Program-made: the position numbers and the translations under genes | Notes under the pieces: model-generated | What the model was told of the DNA's origin: nothing | What the model saw: the letters and a program-made list of their open reading frames with translations, nothing else | Databases searched by the model: none | Shown here: piece after piece, positions 8,585 through 17,571 of the stretch | Layout: the number at the start of each line of letters is the position of its first letter | How positions within the stretch are numbered: the stretch's first letter is position 1 | Origin: Parasphingorhabdus litoris DSM 22379 | GTDB taxonomy: Bacteria > Pseudomonadota > Alphaproteobacteria > Sphingomonadales > Sphingomonadaceae | Reading direction: 5' to 3' | Length of the DNA stretch: 64,000 nucleotides | Assembly: GCF_020906275.1 (NCBI RefSeq) | Contig: NZ_CP086727.1 | Coordinates: forward strand, 2,108,001-2,172,000

Positions 8585-9478
8585 CTAGACCTTAGCCATA
8601 GAAGCCGTATGAATCTGATCAATCGCACCACCGAGCGAAGCATCAAATTCTTCGTCGGTCATGCTATGCCGCAGATCCTGTAGCAACGCCCGAGAGAAAC
8701 TGGCGATCATACCGCGATTTTTGGCCAGCTCTGTGCAAGCCTCATCGCGGGAGAAACCGCCTGAAAGAGCCACAACGCGAGCCACCCGGGGATGATCGAC
8801 AAGCGGTGCATATAAATTGGCTTCTGCGGGGATCGACAGTTTCAACATCACCTTGCGATCTTCTGGCAGCGCGTCGAGCTGCTTAGTAATTTCTTCCAAC
8901 AAGATTGCATCGCATTGCATACGCTCTGCGCCCTTGATGTTCACCTCCGGCTCGATCATCGGCATCAGGCCATGGTCCAGAATCTGGCTGGCAACATCAA
9001 ATTGCTGTTTAACAATCGCTGCAATACCCGTTGGCGAAGCGAGATTGATGACCGAACGCATTTTGGTTCCAAACACGCCTTTTGCCTTGGCCCGCTCCAG
9101 CAAAGCGTCCAGTTCCGGCATGGGCTTCATCATCTGAACGCCATCGGCTTCGTCTTCCAGACCCTTGTCCACTTTCAGGAATGGCACCACACCGCGTTCC
9201 CAAAGCAAAGTTGGAACAGACCTGCCATCGGCTTCGCCGTCCATGGTTTTTTCAAACAGGATCGCGCCGATTACTTTGCCGCTGCCAAAGCTTGGCGCGG
9301 TCACGATCCGGCTGCGCATGCCGTGGATCAGGGCAAACATCTCATCATCATTGGAATAGGCATCTTCTTCAACACCATAGCCTCTCAGCGCTTTTGGCGT
9401 AGAACCGCCGCTCTGGTCGAGGGCCGCAATAAAGCCAGCGCCATTTTCGATTTTGTCCATCATCTTCGGATCATGCAT
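8585..9478 (-). CDS. fba: Class I fructose-bisphosphate aldolase
   Basis: The enzyme cleaves fructose-1,6-bisphosphate to two triose phosphates (or the reverse in gluconeogenesis) by Schiff-base chemistry. The 297-residue protein has the N-terminal block GFIAALDQSGGSTPKALRGY and the VMLKLSIPAE segment with the candidate Schiff-base lysine, as in the staphylococcal-type class I aldolases. It is not the zinc-dependent class II form. It lies fourth in the tkt-gap-pgk-GNAT-fba cluster, so the operon supplies several consecutive steps of lower sugar metabolism. The start ATG at 9478 follows the GNAT stop closely. Confidence 0.93.
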   Translation of the reverse strand: MHDPKMMDKIENGAGFIAALDQSGGSTPKALRGYGVEEDAYSNDDEMFALIHGMRSRIVTAPSFGSGKVIGAILFEKTMDGEADGRSVPTLLWERGVVPFLKVDKGLEDEADGVQMMKPMPELDALLERAKAKGVFGTKMRSVINLASPTGIAAIVKQQFDVASQILDHGLMPMIEPEVNIKGAERMQCDAILLEEITKQLDALPEDRKVMLKLSIPAEANLYAPLVDHPRVARVVALSGGFSRDEACTELAKNRGMIASFSRALLQDLRHSMTDEEFDASLGGAIDQIHTASMAKV

Positions 9479-9493
9479 GAAGTTCGTCCTTAT

Positions 9494-9997
9494 CTAGTTT
9501 GATTGTTCAGCAAGAATGTTGATATCCCGCCATAAGATGCGCTCGTTCGGAACCATGGTTCCATAAAGGTCTTTGTCTTCAACCCCGTCGGGAACGCCGC
9601 CCAGACGGGTGTAGAGGTTGCGGGCGCGGTCATTGCCGACAACCACGTGCAGCCATATCGTTTTGCGGCCATTTGCCTTGGCCGCACGGGCGGCTGCGGC
9701 GAGCAATTTGCGGCCAATGCCCTTGGATCGGCAGTCGCTGCTAACGTGGAGATTGTCGATATAGGGCATCTCGTCATCCCAGACGGCAACAAAACCCTGT
9801 ACCTGATCATCTTCAGCCACCAGCACAATGTCCTGCGCGCCAATGTCCATATTGGCCCAACGATCGGCCATCATTTCGGACAGACGGTTATCGAGCAGGT
9901 CATCAGACAAATAGTCGCGATAGTTTTCTTGCCAGCTGCGCGCATGGATATCGGCGATTATCGGCCTGTCTTTATCTTCTGCAGGCCGGATGTTCAT
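9494..9997 (-). CDS. GNAT-family N-acetyltransferase
   Basis: The start used is the ATG at 9997 ([22 protein letters not shown]), which overlaps the pgk stop by four bases (ATGA). The 167-residue product has the GNAT acetyl-CoA site V-x-x-x-x-R-G/S-K-G-I-G in [14 protein letters not shown] and a late hydrophobic beta strand ([18 protein letters not shown]) typical of the fold. Its acceptor substrate is unknown. The position between pgk and fba suggests it could acetylate a protein or small molecule of carbon metabolism, but operon membership alone does not show that. Confidence 0.88.
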   Translation of the reverse strand: MNIRPAEDKDRPIIADIHARSWQENYRDYLSDDLLDNRLSEMMADRWANMDIGAQDIVLVAEDDQVQGFVAVWDDEMPYIDNLHVSSDCRSKGIGRKLLAAAARAAKANGRKTIWLHVVVGNDRARNLYTRLGGVPDGVEDKDLYGTMVPNERILWRDINILAEQSN

Positions 9998-11184
9998 TTT
10001 TGCAGGGCCTTTACGCCCGGCAATTCCTTGCCTTCCATCCATTCGAGGAAAGCGCCGCCTGCCGTCGAAACAAAGCTGAAATCATCGGCCACACCGGCAT
10101 GATTGAGCGCAGCAACCGTATCGCCGCCGCCAGCAACGGAGAGCAAGGAGCCCTCCTTGGTCAGCGCCGCCGCTGTTTTTGCAAGAGCGACAGTCGCCAT
10201 ATCAAAGGGCGGTGTCTCAAACGCGCCCATGGGTCCGTTCCAGACCAGTGTTTTGCAGGTTTTCAGCACATCGGACAGGGCTTCAACCGCTGCCGGGCCG
10301 ACATCGAGGATCATTTCATCCTCGGCAACCTCATGCACATTGACGGTGCGCGTTGGCGGGTTGGGTGCAAATTCTTTCGCGACAACCACATCATAGGGCA
10401 GATGCACTGTGCAATCCGCTCTGTCGGCCGCGTCCAATATTTCAATGGCGGTATCGGTCAGGTCATGCTCACACAACGATTTGCCAACATCCACACCGCG
10501 CGCCGCCAGGAAAGTATTGGCCATCCCGCCGCCGATGATCAGGTGATCCACCTTCTCGACCATTTGCCGCAAAACATCGAGTTTGCTGGAAACTTTCGCA
10601 CCGCCAACAACCGCCACCACCGGATGCTCAGGGTCACCGAGCGCTTTGTTCAATGCGCTCAGTTCCCGCTCCATGGAACGCCCGGCATAGGCGGGCAGAT
10701 GATCCGCCAAACCTGCGGTCGTGACATGGGCGCGGTGAGCAGCGGAAAAGGCGTCATTGACGTAAAATGTCCCGAAAGAGGCAATGGCCTTGGCCATGCC
10801 CGGATCATTTTTCTCCTCACCCGGCGCAAAACGGCTGTTTTCAACAACGACAACACTACCATTAGGCAACGCATCTATCGTATCGCGATCTGGCATTTGC
10901 ATGAAGCCGACATCGCGGCCAAGGATTTTGGCAAGAGGCGCGACAACAGGCTCTAGCGAATATTGCATATCCGCCTTGCCTTTTGGCCGCCCGAAATGGG
11001 CCAGCAACAGCACTTTGGCGCCGCGATCTGCGAGTTCCGTGACAGTTGGAACAACCGCCTTCAACCTTGTGTCATCGGTTACCTTGCCGTCTGCCATTGG
11101 GACATTCAGGTCCACCCGGACAAGGCCGGGCTTTCCTGTCACATCCCCAATATCATCCAGCGTTTTAAAATTGTTGCCAGCCAT
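9994..11184 (-). CDS. pgk: Phosphoglycerate kinase
   Basis: PGK transfers phosphate between 1,3-bisphosphoglycerate and ADP. The 396-residue protein contains the substrate motif VRVDLNVPM near residue 22, the ADP/ATP-region [14 protein letters not shown], and the C-terminal nucleotide loop [14 protein letters not shown]. The length is typical. It lies 18 bases downstream of the gap stop-to-start gap on the same strand and its stop overlaps the GNAT start. The identification is certain. Confidence 0.98.
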   Translation of the reverse strand: MAGNNFKTLDDIGDVTGKPGLVRVDLNVPMADGKVTDDTRLKAVVPTVTELADRGAKVLLLAHFGRPKGKADMQYSLEPVVAPLAKILGRDVGFMQMPDRDTIDALPNGSVVVVENSRFAPGEEKNDPGMAKAIASFGTFYVNDAFSAAHRAHVTTAGLADHLPAYAGRSMERELSALNKALGDPEHPVVAVVGGAKVSSKLDVLRQMVEKVDHLIIGGGMANTFLAARGVDVGKSLCEHDLTDTAIEILDAADRADCTVHLPYDVVVAKEFAPNPPTRTVNVHEVAEDEMILDVGPAAVEALSDVLKTCKTLVWNGPMGAFETPPFDMATVALAKTAAALTKEGSLLSVAGGGDTVAALNHAGVADDFSFVSTAGGAFLEWMEGKELPGVKALQK

Positions 11185-11202
11185 TGCTCAGAACCTTTCT
11201 GT

Positions 11203-12207
11203 TTAGAGCAAACCTGCCATAACGCCCGCTGTGTCGATCATGCGATTGGAGAAACCCCATTCATTGTCATACCAGCTAACAACGCGAACGAGCTTGCCAT
11301 CCATGACGGTGGTTTCAAGGCTGTCCACCGAAGAACTGGCTGGCTGATGATTGAAATCGCTGGATACCAGCGGTTTGTCTTCGAAAACCAGAACGCCGTT
11401 CATTGGCCCGTCTGCTGCGGCTTTCAGCGCTGCGTTGATCTCCTCTACGCTGGTGTCGCGGCCTGGCGTAAACACCAGGTCCACCAAGCTGACATTCGGT
11501 GTCGGTACACGAACCGAAGAGCCGTCCAGCTTGCCGTTAAGCTCTGGAAGCACCAAGCCAACCGCCCGGGCAGCACCTGTGGTGGTCGGGATCATGTTGA
11601 CCGCACCAGCACGGGCGCGGCGCATATCGCTATGCATCTGATCCAGCATGCGCTGGTCATTGGTATAGCTGTGAATCGTGGTCATGAAACCGCGCTCAAT
11701 GCCAACCGCATCGTTCAATACCTTTGCAACCGGTGCCAGGCAGTTTGTCGTACAAGATGCATTAGAAACAATGACATCCGATGACGTCAATACGTCATGG
11801 TTCACCCCGTAGACGACCGTTTTCAGGTCACCTTTTGCCGGTGCGGAGATCAAAACGCGTTTTGCGCCTGCGTCAATATGCGGTTGCGCCGCTTCGACCG
11901 ATTGGAAGAAACCGGTGCATTCCAGAACGATATCAATGCCCATTTCGCCATGGGGCAGCTTGCCTGGCTCGCGTTCCGAAGTAACAGCTATTTTCTTGCC
12001 GTTGACGATGATGCTATCGCCATCGGCGCTCACTTCGCCCGGGAAACGGCCGTGGACGCTGTCATAACCGAACAAAAGCGCATTGGCGTTCGCATCGGCA
12101 AGATCGTTAATCGCAACCAGCTCGAGCCCGCAGTCCGGACGCTCAAGAATAGCGCGGGCCACCAAACGACCGATGCGACCAAATCCGTTAATTGCTACTT
12201 TTGTCAT
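11203..12207 (-). CDS. gap: Glyceraldehyde-3-phosphate dehydrogenase (type I)
   Basis: The enzyme oxidises glyceraldehyde-3-phosphate to 1,3-bisphosphoglycerate with NAD(P). The 334-residue product starts MTKVAINGFGRIGRLVARA (Rossmann motif) and has the catalytic SNASCTTNCLAP with C152, followed by the HSYTNDQRMLD region with the partner histidine. An INDLADAN segment follows the second strand, where an acidic residue usually marks NAD preference, so NAD use is likely. The gene sits between tkt and pgk. Confidence 0.98.
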   Translation of the reverse strand: MTKVAINGFGRIGRLVARAILERPDCGLELVAINDLADANANALLFGYDSVHGRFPGEVSADGDSIIVNGKKIAVTSEREPGKLPHGEMGIDIVLECTGFFQSVEAAQPHIDAGAKRVLISAPAKGDLKTVVYGVNHDVLTSSDVIVSNASCTTNCLAPVAKVLNDAVGIERGFMTTIHSYTNDQRMLDQMHSDMRRARAGAVNMIPTTTGAARAVGLVLPELNGKLDGSSVRVPTPNVSLVDLVFTPGRDTSVEEINAALKAAADGPMNGVLVFEDKPLVSSDFNHQPASSSVDSLETTVMDGKLVRVVSWYDNEWGFSNRMIDTAGVMAGLL

Positions 12208-12244
12208 AGATGTTGCTCCTTTGAATTCCAGTTTTTAGCTGTTT

Positions 12245-14224
12245 TCAGCCCAGTTTTGTCATTATTTGCGGTGTAATTGCGTCTGCCGTGAGACCAAAAT
12301 GTTCGAACAGGTCTTTGATCGGTGCAGATGCGCCAAAGCTGTCTATACCGAAGCGCATGCCATCGAGCCCTGTGTAGCGTTCCCAACCAAAGGTAGTTCC
12401 GGCTTCAATGGAAACCCGTAATATTCCGGAGTCACCGAGCAGTTCTGATTTATACGCATCGCTTTGCGCGTCGAATAGTTCGGTACAGGGCATGGATATC
12501 ACGTCCGCACCAACGCCATTAGCTTCCAGCCCCGCCGCAACGTCCATTGCCAGCGATACTTCAGAACCCGTGGCAATGAGAACAACCCGTTTTTCATTCT
12601 CCGCAGGCTTAATGCAATAAGCCCCTTTTTCACAATGGTTTACGCTGACGTCATGGCGTAACGGCGGCAGGCCCTGACGGGTTAAAGCCAGCGTCGAAGG
12701 CCCTTCGGACCGCTTGATCGCCAATGCCCAGCATTCCGCTGTCTCAATCGCATCGGCAGGCCGGAAAACTTGCATATTCGGCATAGCGCGGAGGCTTTGC
12801 AGATGTTCAATCGGTTGATGGGTCGGCCCATCCTCGCCCAATCCGATGCTGTCATGGGTCATCACATAGATTGCCCGCGTGTTCTGAATGGCCGAAAGCC
12901 GCATCGCGCCTCGGCAATAGTCGGTAAAGACGAGGAATGTACCGCCATAGGGGATGATGCCGCCATGCAGTGCCATACCGTTCATGGCGGCAGCCATGCC
13001 AAATTCACGGATACCATAATAGATATAGCGCCCAGAATAATCATCTTTAGTCAATGGCTTAGTAGACGAAGTTTTGGTATTGTTTGAACCTGTAAGATCC
13101 GCGCTGCCACCGACCATCTCTGGCAGAGCGGCGGTTATCGCGCCCAAGGCCATCTCCGAGGCCTTGCGGGTGGCAACCTTGGGCGGATCCTTTGCCAGAC
13201 CGTTGAGGTAGTCCTGCATCGCGCTGCCATCCGGCAAAGCACCGGACATCCGGCGCTCAAACTCTGCCTTGTCGCCATGGCTGGAAAGCCTTGTATTCCA
13301 GGCCTCATGTGCCACTGCGCCCTTTTCTCCCAAGGCCAGCCAGGCGCCCCGCACATCATCAGGAACGACGAAAGGTTCATGATCCCAGCCCAATGCATCC
13401 CGCGTTCCAGCGATTTCTTCATCCCCGAGCGGCGCGCCGTGGGTCGCGGAAGTCCCCTGTTTTGTGGGCGCTCCATAGCCAATTACCGTCTTACAAGCCA
13501 CGAGCGAGGGCCGCGGATCTGCCTCAGCCTCTTTCAGCGCCTTGCGAATATCGTCAAAATCATGCCCGTCACAGGACACGACATGCCAGCCAGAAGCCCG
13601 GTAACGCGCCGGGATATCCTCGCTTGTGGATAATTCCGTGCCGCCATCAATGGTTATGCCATTATCGTCCCACAGAACGTTAAGGCGGCCCAGCTGCAGA
13701 TGACCGGCCAAGCCGACCGCTTCATGGTTGATCGCTTCCATGAGGCAGCCATCGCCGGCAATAACCCAGGTTTTGTGGTCTACGAGATCATCACCAAAAT
13801 GCGCGTTTAGATGCCGCTCAGCAATCGCCATGCCCACGGCCATGGCAAAACCCTGCCCTAACGGCCCAGTAGTCGCCTCCACGCCTTCCAGCTTGAAATT
13901 CTCAGGGTGACCGGCACAAGGAGATGATAATTGCCTGAAATCCTTGATATCCTGCAAAGTCGGACGCTCATAGCCAGTCAGGTGCAAAAGCGAGTAGATC
14001 AGCATGGAGCCGTGGCCCGCTGACAGAACAAACCGGTCTCTATCCGCCCATTTCGGGGCTTTTGGGTCATATTTTAGAAAATCGCTGAACAACACGGTTG
14101 CTACATCGGCCATTCCCATCGGCATGCCGGGATGGCCGCTATTGGCCGCCTGGACCGCATCCATGGACAGCGCCCGAATGGCATTTGCCATAGTTTTTTC
14201 AGAAATTTTCTCGGAAACGGCCAT
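12245..14224 (-). CDS. tkt: Transketolase
   Basis: Transketolase moves two-carbon units between sugar phosphates using thiamine diphosphate. The 659-residue protein begins with the family block ANAIRALSMDAVQAANSGHPG and carries the thiamine/Mg motif AGDGCLMEAINHEAVGLAG with DDNGITIDG, and the pyrimidine-domain block MTHDSIGLGEDGPTHQPIEHL. It is the first gene of the minus-strand cluster, and the 195 bases upstream, shared with the divergent zapA-side genes, must hold the promoter. A thiE gene at the distal end of the same cluster makes the cofactor precursor of this enzyme. Confidence 0.98.
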   Translation of the reverse strand: MAVSEKISEKTMANAIRALSMDAVQAANSGHPGMPMGMADVATVLFSDFLKYDPKAPKWADRDRFVLSAGHGSMLIYSLLHLTGYERPTLQDIKDFRQLSSPCAGHPENFKLEGVEATTGPLGQGFAMAVGMAIAERHLNAHFGDDLVDHKTWVIAGDGCLMEAINHEAVGLAGHLQLGRLNVLWDDNGITIDGGTELSTSEDIPARYRASGWHVVSCDGHDFDDIRKALKEAEADPRPSLVACKTVIGYGAPTKQGTSATHGAPLGDEEIAGTRDALGWDHEPFVVPDDVRGAWLALGEKGAVAHEAWNTRLSSHGDKAEFERRMSGALPDGSAMQDYLNGLAKDPPKVATRKASEMALGAITAALPEMVGGSADLTGSNNTKTSSTKPLTKDDYSGRYIYYGIREFGMAAAMNGMALHGGIIPYGGTFLVFTDYCRGAMRLSAIQNTRAIYVMTHDSIGLGEDGPTHQPIEHLQSLRAMPNMQVFRPADAIETAECWALAIKRSEGPSTLALTRQGLPPLRHDVSVNHCEKGAYCIKPAENEKRVVLIATGSEVSLAMDVAAGLEANGVGADVISMPCTELFDAQSDAYKSELLGDSGILRVSIEAGTTFGWERYTGLDGMRFGIDSFGASAPIKDLFEHFGLTADAITPQIMTKLG

Positions 14225-14419
14225 GTTTTTCGGATCCCCCAGCAGTGATCAGGTTGTGACAACGGTGGACTTTGGAAATCTACCGATTCGCCAATTTGAC
14301 ACACCCTTTGCTGGCCTGCGCTCATATCGTCAAGGCTGCGCTTCACCGATCTGTTGTTTACGCAGCGGCGTTAGATTGTTACCAATGAAACACAATAACT
14401 TATAAGTCGGAACCAAGTC

Positions 14420-14611
14420 ATGGAAAACGAACGAGTGATCCTAGCGATCGGCCGGATAGAAAGGGCGCTTAGCCGCATAGAGACGGCCAAAGAAACCGCG
14501 ACTAGCCATCAGCCTGACGCAGCGCTGGAAAAGCGCCATGCGGCCCTCAAAGAGGAAATGAAACAGGCTATCCATACGATTGACGGGCTGATCGCCCAAC
14601 AGGAGCGTTGA
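14420..14611 (+). CDS. Small helical protein upstream of zapA
   Basis: A 63-residue product is predicted to be nearly all alpha helix, with charged heptad-like segments (IGRIERALSRIETAK; LKEEMKQAIHTIDGLI), so it is probably a short coiled coil. The stop is one base before the zapA start. Similar small genes commonly sit just upstream of zapA in alphaproteobacteria; their role is not established. Likely partners are ZapA or other divisome proteins, which is inference from position and predicted helicity. Confidence 0.75.
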   Translation: MENERVILAIGRIERALSRIETAKETATSHQPDAALEKRHAALKEEMKQAIHTIDGLIAQQER

Positions 14612-14612
14612 T

Positions 14613-14978
14613 ATGGCACAGGTAAAGCTGGAAATCGGCGGTCGCTCTTTCATGGTCACCTGTCAGGATGGCGAAGAGGAGCATCTTGGCAAATTGGGCG
14701 CAATGGTGGACGCAAAAGCAGGGGAAGCGGGCGACCCTGCCGGCCTCACAGAAAGCCGTATGCTGCTGTTTACCTCACTGTTGCTTGCTGACGAGCTGCA
14801 TGGCACCAAAACGGCTGCAGGCAATAGCCCGACACCCCAGGCCGCTATCCCTCCGGCCAATAAGCCGCAGAAAACCAATGATGCCGAGGATGAACGCGTG
14901 CTACTCGCCCTCGAAAAACTGGCGGATCGCGCCGAAGCATTTGCGAACAGCCTTGAGCAAGGCAGCAATAGCCCCTAG
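14613..14978 (+). CDS. zapA: Cell division protein ZapA
   Basis: ZapA binds FtsZ and bundles its filaments. The 121-residue product begins MAQVKLEIGGRSFMVTCQDGEEEHL, the N-terminal FtsZ-binding beta domain, followed by the helix with TESRMLLFTSLLLADEL. A Pro/Ala-rich linker (residues about 68-90) separates it from a C-terminal coiled-coil segment (ERVLLALEKLADRAEAFANSLE). The stop lies next to the 6S RNA gene, the arrangement known from many proteobacteria. Confidence 0.9.
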   Translation: MAQVKLEIGGRSFMVTCQDGEEEHLGKLGAMVDAKAGEAGDPAGLTESRMLLFTSLLLADELHGTKTAAGNSPTPQAAIPPANKPQKTNDAEDERVLLALEKLADRAEAFANSLEQGSNSP

Positions 14979-14984
14979 ATAGCC

Positions 14985-15167
14985 ATAGACGGGTACTGCC
15001 TGGCACGAGCCAGAAGCGAACATCCCTGAGGCGATATAACATCCAAGGGAGCTGTCCCTGCTCGGATTGCGGGCTTTTCGGAAGTCGGGTTCGAAGCATA
15101 TGGCGCCCACCTGACGTAATAGGCGTCAGAGGATTTTCCGGCAAACGACCCTGGCGGTCCCGTCACC
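14985..15167 (+). ncRNA. ssrS: 6S RNA
   Basis: The gene lies between zapA and the 5-formyl-THF cyclo-ligase gene, the classic location of 6S RNA. The ends form the expected closing stem: GACGGGTACTGCC (14988-15000) pairs with GGCGGTCCCGTC (15153-15164) with one bulge and one G-U pair. A local hairpin CTGGC-acga-GCCAG follows near the 5' end, and another, CTGACG/CGTCAG, lies near the 3' side. The about 180-nucleotide size fits. 6S RNA mimics an open promoter and sequesters the housekeeping RNA polymerase holoenzyme in stationary phase. Exact ends are estimates. Confidence 0.85.
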
Positions 15168-15189
15168 TTTCTCCAAGAAAGATCATTTT

Positions 15190-15774
15190 TTGAATAACTT
15201 ATCAGATAATAAGAAGAATTTACGTGAAGAATATCGACGGCGACGCGATGCTTTTCATAGTCAATTGGATCCCGCGACAAAGGGCTTGGCATTCCGCCGC
15301 CCCCCCTCCCCTTTAGCGAAACTGATCGAGCAAAGCGAAGTCATTGCGCTGTACAGTGCAATGGGCTCTGAAGCACCGACGGCGAGACTGGCGGAATATT
15401 GCATCGAAATCGGGAAAATAATTGCATTTCCAGTGGTTACGGGGGATTCCCCGTTGGAATTCCGCCAGGTCGACAATATTGAATTGCTGGAAACCGGATA
15501 TCAGAATATCTCCGAGCCTGGCGCCGATTGTCCTGTTGTAACGCCAGATTTGATCATCACTCCAATGATTGCCTTTGATCGGTCCATGGGTCGACTCGGA
15601 CAAGGCAAAGGGCATTATGACCGAACCTTTGAAAACTATCCGAAAGCGACGCGAATAGGCCTCGCATGGTCCGTACAAGAAGCGGATAATATCCCAATGC
15701 AGGCTCATGACGTCACTTTGGAGATGATTGTGACAGAATCTGAAATAATTCAAAGAGTTGAGATGACGTCATGA
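15190..15774 (+). CDS. 5-formyltetrahydrofolate cyclo-ligase family protein
   Basis: The enzyme converts 5-formyl-THF to 5,10-methenyl-THF using ATP. The 194-residue product starts at a TTG (MNNLSDNKKNLREEYRRRRDAF) and carries the family block DLIITPMIAFDRSMGRLGQGKGHYDR, with the phosphate-binding GQGKGHYDR signature. The gene directly follows 6S RNA and probably derives from the same transcript. It corresponds to ygfA of enterobacteria. The stop overlaps the start of the next gene (ATGA), and two TGACGTCA palindromes fall in its last 70 bases. Confidence 0.92.
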   Translation: MNNLSDNKKNLREEYRRRRDAFHSQLDPATKGLAFRRPPSPLAKLIEQSEVIALYSAMGSEAPTARLAEYCIEIGKIIAFPVVTGDSPLEFRQVDNIELLETGYQNISEPGADCPVVTPDLIITPMIAFDRSMGRLGQGKGHYDRTFENYPKATRIGLAWSVQEADNIPMQAHDVTLEMIVTESEIIQRVEMTS

Positions 15775-16022
15775 CGACAGAACCCGACAATAAAACGCCT
15801 CATAATCCACCGGATTCGCCCAATTGGCGCGCACCGGTTGGGGTGATCTTAATGCTGGTCTTCATTCTGATCTGGAGCGGCATTGTCGTCAGCTTGATAG
15901 ACTGGATCAGCGATCTGAATTTCTGGTTGCAGCTGCCGATCTACGTGATTGCCGGGATTATCTGGATATATCCGATCAAACCGTTGCTGCTTTGGATAAA
16001 TACCGGGAAATTCCGTTCCTGA
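15771..16022 (+). CDS. DUF2842 small membrane protein
   Basis: The 83-residue product has a polar, proline-rich N-terminus, a W-R-A-P-V-G motif (about residues 19-24), and two transmembrane helices, ending in the conserved IYPIKPLLLWINTG. This is the DUF2842 pattern known in alphaproteobacteria; no function is assigned. Its ATG overlaps the stop of the cyclo-ligase gene by four bases, so the two are translated together. A hairpin (16026-16052) follows the stop. Confidence 0.85.
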   Translation: MTTEPDNKTPHNPPDSPNWRAPVGVILMLVFILIWSGIVVSLIDWISDLNFWLQLPIYVIAGIIWIYPIKPLLLWINTGKFRS

Positions 16023-16025
16023 ACC

Positions 16026-16048
16026 GCCATTCGCCTCTTTTGAGGCAA

Positions 16049-16052
<4 letters not shown>
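16026..16052. terminator. Stem-loop between DUF2842 and tRNA-Asp
   Basis: GCCATT and GCCTC pair with GAGGC and AATGGC, with a TTTT loop and one bulged base. The hairpin lies between a plus-strand gene and a convergent tRNA, and its end overlaps the CCA tail of the tRNA. There is no long T-run, so termination efficiency is uncertain; it may be a shared or processing element. Confidence 0.5.
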
Positions 16053-16125
<73 letters not shown>

Positions 16126-16536
16126 TTAAGCATCGGCATATGTGCCTTGCTATGCAGTGGAGAAGCGCAAGTATAAGAGCTCTGCCTGACTGTCAACAAC
16201 ACTCTTGCAAAGATTCAAAGAAAATTTGCCAGACGTTGAATTCACAAAGGAAATCGTTCCGTCAAATGGGTCAAGTTGACGTCAATTTGACGTCATCGGG
16301 CATTTAACCGCGACACTATCCGAAAGGTCCATTCCGGACAGACATGTTACATATGTTTGCCGCTGTTACATTTTGTTACAGTTAAAACAGCGTTAAGCAA
16401 AAGCTAAAAAACATAGATGTTAACTCTAAAAAACCCCGGTTTTTCAAGAGTTTTCATGACGTCACCCCATCCAGGTTTTTGACGTCATGTTTACTAAATA
16501 TTTTCCTTTTTCCCGCATAGCGAACGCAAGAAATTT
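16126..16536 (+). promoter_or_regulatory. 411-base regulatory region with phased repeats upstream of the DUF11 operon
   Basis: No gene is seen here. Four TGACGTCA palindromes lie at 16277, 16288, 16457 and 16480, spaced 11 and 23 bases within each pair, so nearly one and two helical turns. Three TGTTACA direct repeats lie at 16345, 16364 and 16374, spaced 19 and 10 bases. A short hairpin AAAAACC-cc-GGTTTTT lies near 16429-16444. Tandem, face-phased 7-8 base boxes are the usual arrangement for OmpR/PhoB-type response regulators. The four-gene operon begins at 16549, so this is the best candidate for its control region. Confidence 0.6.
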
Positions 16537-16548
16537 GTGGGAACAAAG

Positions 16549-17562
16549 ATGCTTAGGATTAAAAACCTGTCTCGACGACACCGCTGTATCAGTGCCTTCA
16601 TGGCGCTGGTCGCCGGAACCGGTTCGTTTGCAATCGGAGCCCCCAGCGCGCATGCAGCTGGTACGATCGCTGGCACGGATATCGTCAATGTCGCACAGGC
16701 GACCTATGACGGGCCGGGCGGTTCCGTTGTTGTTGATTCCAATACCGTTACAATCACAGTTGATGAATTGCTTGATGTCACCGTCGCATCGAGTGATCCC
16801 GGCGATATTGCTGTAGACAGCGGTGCCACACAGCAAGTCACAAGCTATCAAGTTACCAATACAGGAAATGGTAGTGAAGCATTTACGCTTTCGGCTGACA
16901 CAGCCAAAGGCGGTGATGATTTTGATACCAGCAATGCCGTTATCTACCTCGATGCGGATAGCAACGGCGTTTTCGATCCAGGAGTGGACACTCTATACTC
17001 ACCCGGATCAAACGACCCTGTACTGGCAGCAGATGCCAGTATCAGCATCTTCATCCTTTCCGATATTCCGGTTTCTGCAACAGATGGGCAACGTGCCGAA
17101 GTTGAACTCTCTGCTGTAGCGACTACCGGTAGCGGCGCTCCGGGAACAAGTTTTGCAGGGCAAGGTGATGGCGGCGGCGACGCTGTTGTCGGCTCAACTG
17201 GTGCTGACGGCGAAGATAGCAGCTTTTTCCTGATCCAGGCGGCACAGGTCGCACTGGTAAAAAGTGCCACCATCGTTGATCAATTCGGTGGAACCCAGCC
17301 CGTACCAGGCGCAACGATCACCTATCAACTGGTTGCAACGATTACCGGTTCGGGCAGCCTGACCAATCTGAACATTACTGACGATATACCGGCAGACACA
17401 ACCTACACGGCCGGAACCATCACATTGGAAGGGGCTTCCCTGACCGACAGCGATGCGGATGCCGATGCCGGCTCATTTGATGGCAGCGAAATAGCGGTCA
17501 GCCTGGGCACTGTGCCCGGCGGACAAACGCGCACCATCACCTTTCAAGTAACGATTGACTGA
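16549..17562 (+). CDS. Secreted DUF11-like protein 1
   Basis: The product starts MLRIKNLSRRHRCISAFMA with a signal peptide cleaved near SAHA-AG. The ATG at 16549 is used rather than the GTG at 16537. The mature N-terminus carries a domain (TIAGTDIVNVAQATYDGPGG ... SNTVTITVDE) that recurs in the third and fourth proteins of the operon. A middle all-beta region with Asp/Asn-rich loops follows (LDADSNGVFDPGVDTLY, possibly calcium-binding), then a DUF11-like domain (VALVKSATIVDQ ... TYQLVATITGSGSLTNLNITDDIP ... GGQTRTITFQVTID) forms the C-terminus. Probably an exported beta-rich adhesin or layer protein. There is no anchor motif in the protein itself. Confidence 0.85.
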   Translation: MLRIKNLSRRHRCISAFMALVAGTGSFAIGAPSAHAAGTIAGTDIVNVAQATYDGPGGSVVVDSNTVTITVDELLDVTVASSDPGDIAVDSGATQQVTSYQVTNTGNGSEAFTLSADTAKGGDDFDTSNAVIYLDADSNGVFDPGVDTLYSPGSNDPVLAADASISIFILSDIPVSATDGQRAEVELSAVATTGSGAPGTSFAGQGDGGGDAVVGSTGADGEDSSFFLIQAAQVALVKSATIVDQFGGTQPVPGATITYQLVATITGSGSLTNLNITDDIPADTTYTAGTITLEGASLTDSDADADAGSFDGSEIAVSLGTVPGGQTRTITFQVTID

Positions 17563-17571
17563 GGAATGATC

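Noticed and set aside
16277..16295. Idea that TGACGTCA marks a eukaryote-like CRE or a lab vector
   Set aside because: The palindrome occurs across the window and at ordinary bacterial sites; no vector sequence is present.
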